NCBI RefSeq assembly: GCF_030549615.1
Contig: NZ_CP130832.1
Span: forward strand, 2,728,001-2,792,000
Direction of reading: 5' to 3'
Origin: Stenotrophomonas sp. 610A2
Lineage (GTDB): Bacteria > Pseudomonadota > Gammaproteobacteria > Xanthomonadales > Xanthomonadaceae
DNA: 64,000 nucleotides
The position numbers and the translations under genes were made by a program. Shown one piece after another: positions 1-6,549 of this stretch (position 1 is its first letter; each line of letters opens with the position of its first letter). A model generated the notes under the pieces. It had not been told where the DNA came from. It made no database searches and saw only the letters and a list, made by a program, of their open reading frames with translations.

Positions 1-21
1 TGCCCGTAAACGGCCATTGAA

Positions 22-594
22 TCACTCAGTGGAGAGAGAGACCGGGCCATGGCGCTCGGTCTTTCCATTGATGAGCTGCAGCAAGGTGCCGCCCGCTACC
101 AGCCATCCATTTCCGTTGGCACGGTCGGCCTTGCTGAAGCCGGCCGCCCCGTCGTTGCGCAGCGTCGGGGCTCCGGCATTGCCGTCCCGATAGAACTGGC
201 TCCAAGCCCTGGCTGCCGGCGTCATCGTCAGCAGCCTTTGCCAAGGGTGGCTATGAATGGTTTCGCCGGTAAAGACGAAGCCTTCCAGCACATCGCTGGT
301 CCGAATGGCGCAGCCGTGGGGGACGCCATCCGTGTAAAGGCGGAACGAAAAGCGCTGCCCATCGCTGGCGATTGCACCGCAGGCCTCGGTTCCGCTCTGC
401 CGGGTGAAGTCGTGAAGCGCGCGGCCAGACCGAATAAGGAAATCAGCCAATGCTTCCCCTGGTTCGCTGGAGTAGTCGCCCAGGTGCTGACGCTCCCAAC
501 CCTGTTTGATTCCGGTGGGCGGAATCGAACCGCCCTGCGCCCAAGCCGGGCCGCCGGCCACCAATGCCAAAACTGCCAAGATTTTCCACAGCAT
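22..594 (-). CDS. Secreted JAMM/MPN-like protein (DUF4329-like), function unknown
   Basis: 190 residues. A clear signal peptide (MLWKILAVLALVAGGPAWAQ) sends it to the periplasm or beyond. The mature part holds ETIHSHP near residues 111-117 and FSKAD near 153-157, then NGWLVAGG. This resembles the JAMM zinc-protease layout (Glu, HxH, then Ser and Asp), but the gap between HSH and S-x-x-D is longer than usual, so this may be a DUF4329-like relative and catalysis is not certain. It reads away from the putative att site at 737-757 and ends near the window edge, so it is probably the last gene of an integrated element lying to the left. Two Cys residues (about 71 and 95) could form a disulfide. 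A long open frame on the opposite strand is taken as a shadow, because only the minus strand shows a signal peptide and recognisable motifs. Confidence 0.6.
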   Translation of the reverse strand: MLWKILAVLALVAGGPAWAQGGSIPPTGIKQGWERQHLGDYSSEPGEALADFLIRSGRALHDFTRQSGTEACGAIASDGQRFSFRLYTDGVPHGCAIRTSDVLEGFVFTGETIHSHPWQRLLTMTPAARAWSQFYRDGNAGAPTLRNDGAAGFSKADRANGNGWLVAGGTLLQLINGKTERHGPVSLSTE

Positions 595-654
595 GCCGTC
601 CTCTTTCGAGAACGGCCGCCCACGAGCCCCTTACCGTGCTGCATGCTACGATTG

Positions 655-679
655 GGTATCGTTTGAGGTATCGTTTTGA
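655..679. repeat. Tandem direct repeat of GGTATCGTTTGA
   Basis: GGTATCGTTTGA at 655-666 is followed at once by GGTATCGTTTTGA at 667-679, differing by one extra T. It lies 61-85 bp upstream of the JAMM-like gene start (594, minus) and inside the putative element end. It could be a protein-binding site, such as integrase arm sites or a promoter operator. Only the repeat itself is observed. Confidence 0.45.
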
Positions 680-736
680 GGGGACGGCGTCACCGGCTTT
701 TCCTTGCAGTTCAACTGCTTAGGAAGGGGTGCCAGG

Positions 737-757
737 ACGATCCGCCCACCTCCACCA
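737..757 (+). other. Putative attachment site: copy of a tmRNA (or tRNA) 3' end
   Basis: The sequence CGATCCGCCCACCTCCACCA has the form of an RNA 3' end: part of a T-loop (CGAT), T-stem, a 3' acceptor strand CACCTCC, discriminator A and CCA. CACCTCCACCA is typical of tmRNA. The 5' half of a T-arm does not pair (the bases before it do not complement CCGCC), so only the terminal ~20 bp are conserved. This is what integrases leave at the far end of an inserted element. A strong terminator follows 27 bp downstream, consistent with it having once been the RNA gene's own terminator. The intact RNA gene would lie to the left of the window. Confidence 0.5.
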
Positions 758-783
758 TTAGATGGACCGTCAAGGTCCCGACC

Positions 784-825
784 AGGCCGGAAACCCAGTA
801 GCAACAAGGGTTTCCGGCCTTTTTT
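784..825 (+). terminator. Rho-independent terminator after the RNA 3'-end copy
   Basis: A perfect 13-bp stem (AGGCCGGAAACCC at 784-796, complement at 808-820) with an 11-nt loop is followed by T5. It points in + and no protein gene precedes it in that direction, so it probably belonged to the tmRNA/tRNA gene whose 3' end is copied at 737-757. Confidence 0.8.
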
Positions 826-988
826 GTTTCCGCGTCCGCGCGACTGCGGGAGTGCCCTTGGGCATTTGGAGGGTCTCGTGCTGTGGATTCATCCCGACGC
901 TCCACTTGCCCGCGCTGGAAGATCCCTTGGCTCCTACTTCCTGGAAGGGCGGGGCCTGACCAGCTGACAACTCTGGGCTCATAGGACC

Positions 989-1017
989 TTGCCATAGTCC
1001 CAATTTGGGACTATGGT
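989..1017 (+). promoter_or_regulatory. higBA promoter and autoregulatory palindrome
   Basis: A perfect inverted repeat with 10-bp arms (CCATAGTCCC at 992-1001, complement at 1007-1016) and a 5-nt spacer lies just ahead of higB. It sits inside a candidate sigma70 promoter: -35 TTGCCA at 989-994, 17-nt spacer, -10 TATGGT at 1012-1017. The operator would therefore cover both promoter elements, the usual arrangement for repression by the antitoxin/toxin complex. The predicted transcription start (about 1024-1025) coincides with the higB ATG, which suggests a leaderless message. Confidence 0.7.
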
Positions 1018-1024
1018 TTCCCCT

Positions 1025-1327
1025 ATGCGAGTCATAGCCCTTTCGACGCTCAAGGCGTTCTGGCAAGACAAACCCGAATATGCCGATGCCGAAGAGCCGA
1101 CGATGGCTTGGTACAAGCATGCTGACGCGGCCGACTGGAGCCAGCCAGCTGAGGTCAAGGCGGATTTCGGCAACGCAAGCATCCTCAAGGACGGCAGGGT
1201 TGTCTTCAACATCGCAGGCAACAAATACAGGCTGATCGTCTGGATCAACTATCACTATCGAGTCGTGTACGTACGTTTCATTGGTACTCATCCGCAGTAC
1301 GACGCCATCGACGCCCAAACCATTTGA
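1025..1327 (+). CDS. higB: HigB-type toxin, predicted mRNA interferase
   Basis: 100 residues with the HigB/RelE-superfamily pattern: N-terminal MRVIALSTLKAFW, a middle ADFGNASILKDGRVVFNI strand region, then KYRLIVWINYHYRVVYVRFIGTHPQYD. HigB enzymes cut mRNA at the ribosome, and the cognate HigA neutralises them. An upstream ATG at 1013 lies inside the operator palindrome, so 1025 is taken as the start. No Shine-Dalgarno is seen before 1025, consistent with a leaderless transcript. The toxin precedes the antitoxin, as in classical higBA, with 8 nt between them. Location near the element boundary suggests acquisition by transfer (inference). Confidence 0.85.
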   Translation: MRVIALSTLKAFWQDKPEYADAEEPTMAWYKHADAADWSQPAEVKADFGNASILKDGRVVFNIAGNKYRLIVWINYHYRVVYVRFIGTHPQYDAIDAQTI

Positions 1328-1335
1328 GGTAATCC

Positions 1336-1689
1336 ATGGACATCAAGCCCATTAAAAATGAAGCCGACTACCGTGCCGCATTGGGCGAAATCGACGGCCT
1401 GATGATGGCTCTTCCCGATACTCCGGAGGGCGATCACCTGGATGTCCTTGTCACGCTGGTGCAGGCTTATGAAGCAAAGCACTATGCGCTTGAAGCGCCC
1501 AACCCTATTGAGGCCATCAAGTTCCGCATGGAGCAGTCTGGCCTGACAGTGAAGGATCTGGTCTCCAGCATTGGTCAGCCAAACCGGGTGTATGAGGTAC
1601 TGAACGGCAAGCGCGAGCTGACACTCCCAATGATCCGCAAGCTGCACAAGAACCTTGGCATTCCCGTAGAGAGCCTTGTCGCAGCCTGA
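1336..1689 (+). CDS. higA: HigA-type antitoxin, helix-turn-helix
   Basis: 117 residues. The N-terminal half (DYRAALGEIDGLM, then EGDHLDVLVTLVQAYEAKHY) is the region typical of HigA antitoxins. The C-terminal half, from about residue 58, is an XRE-type helix-turn-helix (IKFRMEQSGLTVKDLVSSIG, then VYEVLNGKRELTLPMIRKL). It should neutralise HigB and bind the palindrome at 992-1016. A GAGG Shine-Dalgarno sits about 7 nt before ATG 1336. It is co-transcribed with higB. The antitoxin has its own strong ribosome site while the toxin has none, which would favour antitoxin excess. Confidence 0.88.
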   Translation: MDIKPIKNEADYRAALGEIDGLMMALPDTPEGDHLDVLVTLVQAYEAKHYALEAPNPIEAIKFRMEQSGLTVKDLVSSIGQPNRVYEVLNGKRELTLPMIRKLHKNLGIPVESLVAA

Positions 1690-1929
1690 CCCCCTTCCCA
1701 AGCCTCATTATCTGCGGCCTCTGTACGTCGGCGTCTTTCCTTGTGCATGGACAGGTTACTGATTGCCGAGCTGATCAAGGCAGTCGCGCTGATCAACGCC
1801 CCACCCTCAACCCGCACATGAGGCGCTGATCAGCACAGGCACTCATCACAGCCTCGCGCCCTCGATTTGCGAGCAGCAATCAACACTGTCGCGGCCCGTA
1901 TCGTCACTTCATGGCGCGGCACCCATTCC

Positions 1930-2133
1930 TCACAGCCTGCCCTGCCCGTCTCGTAGCTCAGGTGGGCAACAGACCACGCTCCCGCGTGGCGTAATGTGAT
2001 GATCAAGTTTGACGAACCACGATTCGCCGAGCCGCTCGACCAGGTGAGAGGCAGCCACCTCGTTGACATAGATTGCCGTCGGCCACCCTTTGAAGTTGGC
2101 AGCTCTTGCCGAAGTAACGCTTTCTGGAAGCAT
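1930..2133 (-). CDS. Possible small gene or gene remnant, unknown
   Basis: A 67-residue frame that looks protein-like (KGWPTAIYVNEVAASHL, then SWFVKLDHHITPRGS). The same frame stays open upstream except for one in-frame TGA near 2158, and joins sequence reading DDSFKPTAGLDYF. It could be the 3' part of a decayed gene that once followed the DUF7079-like gene, or a short genuine gene starting at 2133. No family was recognised. The rest of 1690-2221 shows nothing I can support. Confidence 0.25.
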   Translation of the reverse strand: MLPESVTSARAANFKGWPTAIYVNEVAASHLVERLGESWFVKLDHHITPRGSVVCCPPELRDGQGRL

Positions 2134-2221
2134 GGCCCAGCACGGAAGCTGGTGGCCTCAACTGCCGGGAGCGGTTCGGGACTGAAAGTAGTCGAGCCCC
2201 GCCGTCGGCTTGAATGAATCA

Positions 2222-2596
2222 TCAACTGGCGCGCGCATCACTTCTGCTCTGGACGATGGCAGCGCTGAGCTTGCGCCACCAGTTTGCCGCGTATGGATGC
2301 AGCCATTTGCGTGGCAAGGGCTTGCCAAACCGGGATTTACGAAGCACGCGCTCCTTGAGCCAGTCGATCTTGAATCCGGCCCACTCGGGAGCAGGAAACA
2401 TCGCCATATTGAATGAAACAGCGGGGCGCACTTCGTTCCAGAAGATGGCTTCCAGTTCTTCAAGCGAGTACTTGGACTGCGCGCAGGCGCGAGCGACGTC
2501 TGCAAGAAAGATCAACGGATCGGTGTCCATCCAGAAATTCTGCATGTGATCCCACACCGGGGTGCGATCCTGAATGTCTTCGCAGGGCGGCCTCAT
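2222..2596 (-). CDS. DUF7079-like protein, function unknown
   Basis: 124 residues. The centre (ADVARACAQSKYSLEELEAIF, then NEVRPAVSFNM, EWAGFKIDWLKERVLR) matches my memory of a small family of uncharacterised proteins found near toxin-antitoxin and immunity-like genes. It is soluble, with no signal peptide or membrane segment, and full length for that family. No catalytic motif is evident. It stands alone on the minus strand between higBA and a GNAT gene, in a region with loosely packed genes and long spacers typical of accessory DNA. Start ATG 2596 is the first in the open frame. The family call is from memory and should be treated as moderate. Confidence 0.6.
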   Translation of the reverse strand: MRPPCEDIQDRTPVWDHMQNFWMDTDPLIFLADVARACAQSKYSLEELEAIFWNEVRPAVSFNMAMFPAPEWAGFKIDWLKERVLRKSRFGKPLPRKWLHPYAANWWRKLSAAIVQSRSDARAS

Positions 2597-2909
2597 GCCA
2601 GCAAGCTACCAGATAGCCGGATCCTTGGTCCCCATCATGTGACTGGCACACAGAACGCTGGATAGTGGGCTTCTCCGCAGATCGAGCAAACCACGCTCAC
2701 CCCGGTATGCTGCTGCCGTGCCGCCCGTCATCGGAGATGGCGCACAACATCTGCGGTCTGGCTGGATCTGGATTGCGCCGCGCCATAATGTGATCCTGCT
2801 CCGTGCTGATGATCATCCGACTCGTATCCAGCAGCTGCACTGCCATCTCTTCGAGCCATCAGGTTAGCCAACGTCGAAGCCATCAGAACCAATCGCAAGG
2901 AGATAGAAG
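2597..2909. other. 313-bp intergenic stretch, no supported gene
   Basis: Only very short frames occur here. One on the minus strand encodes a 20-residue peptide with a C-x2-C and a later Cys (VCSICGEAHYPAFC), but no start context supports it. The 3' end carries the AAGGAG ribosome site of the following acetyltransferase. Confidence 0.5.
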
Positions 2910-3359
2910 ATGGAAATATCCGTTCGTCCTGCCACTGCTACTGACATGGAACCCGTCGCCTCGCTCTTTGATGAATACCGACAGTTCTATGGTCAAGCTT
3001 CCGATCCCGGCTTGGCCGGGGAGTTCATTGGCGCCCGTCTGCACGAGGGATCTTCCCTGATCCTGGTTGCCCTTGATTCGGCTGGCCATACTCTCGGCTT
3101 CACCCAGCTCTATCCACTGTTCGATTCAGTTGGCGCAACGAAAAGCTACGTTCTCTACGACCTGTTTGTGTCCCCGGACGCTCGTCGTCTTGGCGTGGCC
3201 AGAAAGCTGATGATCGCGGCCGTTTCCACAGCGAAAGGGCTTGGAGCTGGACGCATTGAACTGCAGACCGCGAAGGACAATGTTCCAGCGCAAAGACTGT
3301 ATGAAGGCCTCGGATGGGTCCGGGACAACGATTTTTACGTCTACGCCATTGCACCATGA
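2910..3359 (+). CDS. GNAT-family N-acetyltransferase
   Basis: 149 residues forming a single GNAT domain. Motif A is visible as VLYDLFVSPDARRLGVARKLM (about residues 81-102), with R-R-L-G-V-A as the acetyl-CoA pyrophosphate loop. Motif B follows as IELQTAKDNVPAQRLYEGLGW. Such enzymes move an acetyl group from acetyl-CoA to an amine; the substrate cannot be read from sequence. An AAGGAG site precedes ATG 2910 with good spacing. No co-directional partner lies close, so it is probably a single-gene unit. GNAT genes beside toxin-antitoxin loci can themselves be tRNA-acetylating toxins, but no DUF1778-type antitoxin precedes this one. Confidence 0.85.
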   Translation: MEISVRPATATDMEPVASLFDEYRQFYGQASDPGLAGEFIGARLHEGSSLILVALDSAGHTLGFTQLYPLFDSVGATKSYVLYDLFVSPDARRLGVARKLMIAAVSTAKGLGAGRIELQTAKDNVPAQRLYEGLGWVRDNDFYVYAIAP

Positions 3360-3554
3360 AGCAACGCCCGCCCAGGTCCTCCAGCCACCAACCGCACACG
3401 CTGTCCAGCGGGCCCTGAGATCCCCTGCCCCGCTCCGCATCAGCCTTGTCAGATAAATCCTAGTCTCTATAAGGTGTAACCCTCATTGAGGTAAGGGCAT
3501 CCCCGACAGCACCATTGCAAGCTATTGGCTGGCAGCCATCACAGCGGGTGCTGT

Positions 3555-3842
3555 ATGGACTACGAGAAGTTGCGGGATAGCTTCGATGTTCTTGCGCAGC
3601 AGGTCGTGCAGGACGCGACGTCGCTTGGCGAGTACGAGCGCAAGCAGAAACTGCTGGAGATGCATCAACTGGTCGACAAGATCGTCGAGGTGGTGCCAGA
3701 CGATGACGAACAGGCCAGCATCCTGTGCCGGCTGGAAGATCTGGTCTACCGCGCCAACAGCGCCATCAACGCCGCTGAGCAGCTTGAGAACCTGAGGAAG
3801 AAGTCCGCCCTGGCCTATGGCTGGTCGCTGCACACGGACTGA
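3555..3842 (+). CDS. Small acidic protein, function unknown
   Basis: 95 residues from ATG 3555 (MDYEKLRDSFDVLAQ). The sequence is rich in Glu, Asp, Gln and Leu with heptad-like spacing (YERKQKLLEMHQLVDKIVEVV, then LCRLEDLVYRANSAINAAEQL), so it is probably a helical bundle or coiled coil in the cytoplasm. An upstream in-frame ATG at 3525 would add ten residues of less typical composition and is disfavoured. No family is recognised. It lies alone between the GNAT and C13 peptidase genes. Coding character is supported by GC-rich third positions. Confidence 0.55.
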   Translation: MDYEKLRDSFDVLAQQVVQDATSLGEYERKQKLLEMHQLVDKIVEVVPDDDEQASILCRLEDLVYRANSAINAAEQLENLRKKSALAYGWSLHTD

Positions 3843-4095
3843 TTTGACCGAGCGCACCCAGGCCGCAAGGGATTGGCCGCTGGATTGGCAATTTTGGTCG
3901 CTCGCGACATCACTTCTGAGAGCCGGCGACTCCGCACTACGCATTCAGCCCTGAACTCCGGCACCATAGCCATCAGGGCCGCCTACGGGCGCGCACTGGA
4001 TGCAGCAAGGTCGGCTCGACCTTGCCGCCTACCCACCGTCATGGATTACGGCAATGGCAGCCCAACGCGCTTCCCAGCATTCACCTACCCGGCTG

Positions 4096-5049
4096 ATGAG
4101 AGCCGTCGCCAACGTATTGTTCGCCGCCTGTGCGGCCTGGCCTGCACTCGCTGGCGCCGCCGCAGCACCCGAGCGGCAAGCCACCACACCCAAACTCGAA
4201 GGCAGCCAGCTCACGATGCTGGACGCCGCTTTGGCGAGCCTGCCAGCCCAGCGCCCCGGCGTCACCGACATCTATGTACTCGGCGTGGCCGGCGATGCCG
4301 ACGAAGACGTGTTCCCCAATGAAGTGGCCTACCTGCGGCAACTGTCGGCAGCACGCTGGGGTGCCGAAGGCCGCATGATCAGCCTAGTCAATCAGCCCGC
4401 CTTGGGTCATGGCGGCCCGCCGCAGGTTCTGGCTACCGCCGACAGCATCGGCCATGCCCTCAAGGGACTCGGGCAGAAACTGGATCCGAATGAAGACGTG
4501 CTGTTCCTCTACCTGACCAGCCACGGCCTCCATGACAACAGCGTCTATCTGCACACCGGCCGCGACCAGGAAGATTACCTTGCACCAGCGCAGCTCGCGC
4601 GGATGTTGGACGAAGCACAGATCGGCAATGCGGTGGTCGTGGTTTCGGCCTGTTTCTCAGGCGCCTTCGTCCCAGCGCTGATTTCTCCGCAACGTATGGT
4701 GATCACCGCGGCGCGCAAGGATCGCCCCTCCTTTGGCTGCGGCAATACCGATAGCGCCACCTGGTTTGGCCGCGCCTTCCTGGTCGAGGCCTTGAACACC
4801 ACCAATGACTTCGCCCACGCCTACACGCTGGCTGCAGGCACCGTCCGCCGCCGCGAGAAAGAGCAAGGCGAGCTCCCCTCCGAACCGCAGTTCAAGAACG
4901 GCAGGGCGGTGGCAAACGTGCTCGAACAATGGCGCGCTGGCTTGCCAGAGGCTCCCGCTGTGCCCTATCCCTTCGTTTACCAGCGCCCATCCGGGACCAA
5001 GACCGTCACACCCAAGAGCAAACCTGCCACCAATAATCGCAAGGGCTGA
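4096..5049 (+). CDS. Secreted C13-family (legumain/caspase-fold) cysteine peptidase
   Basis: 317 residues from ATG 4096, which opens a clear signal peptide (MRAVANVLFAACAAWPALAGA). The mature protein is a C13 peptidase: a strand and loop LFLYLTSHGLHD with catalytic His at codon 4522-4524, and VVVSACFSGAF with catalytic Cys at codon 4651-4653. An additional YVLGVAGDADEDVF strand precedes. Eukaryotic relatives are legumain and GPI transamidase; bacterial members are mostly unstudied. The C-terminus ends in a Lys/Pro/Thr-rich tail. An upstream in-frame ATG (4000) would bury the signal peptide and is disfavoured. It stands alone ahead of dbpA, so neighbours give no substrate. Confidence is high for family, low for role. 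Confidence 0.82.
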   Translation: MRAVANVLFAACAAWPALAGAAAAPERQATTPKLEGSQLTMLDAALASLPAQRPGVTDIYVLGVAGDADEDVFPNEVAYLRQLSAARWGAEGRMISLVNQPALGHGGPPQVLATADSIGHALKGLGQKLDPNEDVLFLYLTSHGLHDNSVYLHTGRDQEDYLAPAQLARMLDEAQIGNAVVVVSACFSGAFVPALISPQRMVITAARKDRPSFGCGNTDSATWFGRAFLVEALNTTNDFAHAYTLAAGTVRRREKEQGELPSEPQFKNGRAVANVLEQWRAGLPEAPAVPYPFVYQRPSGTKTVTPKSKPATNNRKG

Positions 5050-5136
5050 ATCCTCCCCTTGGGCGCTGGATGAAGCCCGCGACGCTACCCATTCAGGATG
5101 GCAAGCGCCGCTGCCCGGCTTCTGCGAAAATATGGC

Positions 5137-6513
5137 ATGACTGACTTCTCTTCCCTGCCGCTGTCGCCGGCACTCGCTCCTGGCATCGACGCGCTGGGCT
5201 ATACCTCGATGACGCCGGTTCAGGCGCTGGCCCTGCCGCCGATCCTGGAAGGCCGCGACGTGATCGCGCAGGCCCCGACCGGCAGCGGCAAGACCGCCGC
5301 CTTCGGGCTGGGCCTGCTCAACCGGCTCGACCTGTCGATCAGCCGCACCCAGGCGCTGGTGCTGTGCCCTACCCGCGAACTGGCCGACCAGGTCGGCAAG
5401 CAGCTGCGCAAGCTGGCCACCGGCATCCCCAACCTGAAGCTGCTGATCCTCACCGGCGGCATGCCGCTGGGTCCGCAGTTGGCCTCGCTGGAAGCGCATG
5501 ACCCGCAGGTCGTGGTCGGCACCCCCGGCCGCGTGCAGGAACTGGCGCGCAAGCGCGCGTTGAACCTGGGTCAGGTCCGCAGCTTCGTGCTGGATGAAGC
5601 CGACCGCATGCTGGACATGGGCTTCGAGGAGCCGATCCGCGAAATCGCCGGTCGCACCCACAAGGACCGCCAGAGCCTGTTGTTCTCGGCCACCTTCCCG
5701 GAAGCGATCCGCGAACTGGCACGTGCCCTGCTCAATGAGCCGGCCGAGGTCACTGTCGATGGCCAGGCCGAAGCGCCGGCCATCCAGCAGCTGTTCTTCG
5801 AAACCGAGCCAGCCAATCGCCAGAAGGCATTGGGCGGTTTGCTGCTGAAGTACACCCCGGAATCGGCGGTGGTGTTCTGCAACACCCGCAAGGACGTCGA
5901 CGAAGTAGCCAACTCGCTGCGCCAGTTCGGCTTCTCGGCACTGGCTCTGCACGGTGACATGGAACAGCGCGACCGCGATGAAGTGCTGATGCAGTTCTCC
6001 AACCGCAGTTGCAACGTGCTGGTCGCCAGCGACGTGGCCGCGCGTGGCCTGGACGTGGAAGACCTGGCTGCCGTGGTCAACTACGAGCTGCCGACCGACA
6101 TCGACACCTACCAGCACCGCGTTGGCCGCACCGGCCGCGCCGGTCGCAATGGTCTTGCACTGAGCCTGGTCGCCGGCCGCGAACGCAGCCGCGCCGATGC
6201 ACTGGAAGCACAGCAGGGCAAGCCGCTGAACTGGCAGAAGACCCCGCTGGCAACCGCGCGTCCTGCAGAACTACCGCAGGCAGCGATGACCACCCTGCGC
6301 ATCGATGGCGGCAAGACCGACAAGCTGCGCGCTGGCGACATCCTCGGCGCACTGACCGGCGATGCCGGGCTGTCGGCCAAGGCGATCGGCAAGATCGACA
6401 TCTTCCCCACCCGCTCCTACGTGGCCATTGCCCGTGAGCAGGTCGGCAAGGCTTTGGCCCGCCTGGAAGCCGGCAAGATCAAGGGCAAGCGTTTCCGCGT
6501 CCGCAAGATGTAA
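5137..6513 (+). CDS. dbpA: DEAD-box RNA helicase DbpA
   Basis: 458 residues. Helicase motifs appear in order: Q-motif (YTSMTPVQALALPPIL), Walker A APTGSGKT, PTRELA, TPGR, DEAD within VLDEADRMLD, SAT (LLFSATFPE), and motif VI HRVGRTGRAGR. The last ~75 residues (KTDKLRAGDILGALTG, then KIDIFPTRSYVAI) form the DbpA C-terminal RNA-binding domain that recognises hairpin 92 of 23S rRNA, which separates it from other DEAD-box proteins. It acts in large-subunit ribosome assembly in the cytoplasm. The start is MTDFSSLPL at 5137; a longer frame from 5098 has no family support. It is followed by the sensor kinase gene after 36 nt. Confidence 0.93.
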   Translation: MTDFSSLPLSPALAPGIDALGYTSMTPVQALALPPILEGRDVIAQAPTGSGKTAAFGLGLLNRLDLSISRTQALVLCPTRELADQVGKQLRKLATGIPNLKLLILTGGMPLGPQLASLEAHDPQVVVGTPGRVQELARKRALNLGQVRSFVLDEADRMLDMGFEEPIREIAGRTHKDRQSLLFSATFPEAIRELARALLNEPAEVTVDGQAEAPAIQQLFFETEPANRQKALGGLLLKYTPESAVVFCNTRKDVDEVANSLRQFGFSALALHGDMEQRDRDEVLMQFSNRSCNVLVASDVAARGLDVEDLAAVVNYELPTDIDTYQHRVGRTGRAGRNGLALSLVAGRERSRADALEAQQGKPLNWQKTPLATARPAELPQAAMTTLRIDGGKTDKLRAGDILGALTGDAGLSAKAIGKIDIFPTRSYVAIAREQVGKALARLEAGKIKGKRFRVRKM

Positions 6514-6549
6514 GCAGGCGCCGGCCCAGCCCGGCGCTTGAGCGCGCAC

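Noticed and set aside
49..666. A 205-residue open frame opposite the JAMM-like gene
   Set aside because: It lacks a ribosome site, signal or family pattern, while the minus-strand protein has a signal peptide and recognisable motifs; it is a shadow caused by high GC.
2625..2700. Short Cys-rich peptide VCSICGEAHYPAFC on the minus strand
   Set aside because: It resembles a zinc ribbon, but it is only about 20 residues, has no Shine-Dalgarno and no larger frame.
2850..2880. A GTTAGCC sequence suggestive of an integron attC core
   Set aside because: No matching inverse core at the right distance and no pair of attC arms; taken as chance.
4657..6117. A 486-residue frame opposite the C13 peptidase and dbpA
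   Set aside because: It runs across two strongly supported genes on the other strand and has no family features.
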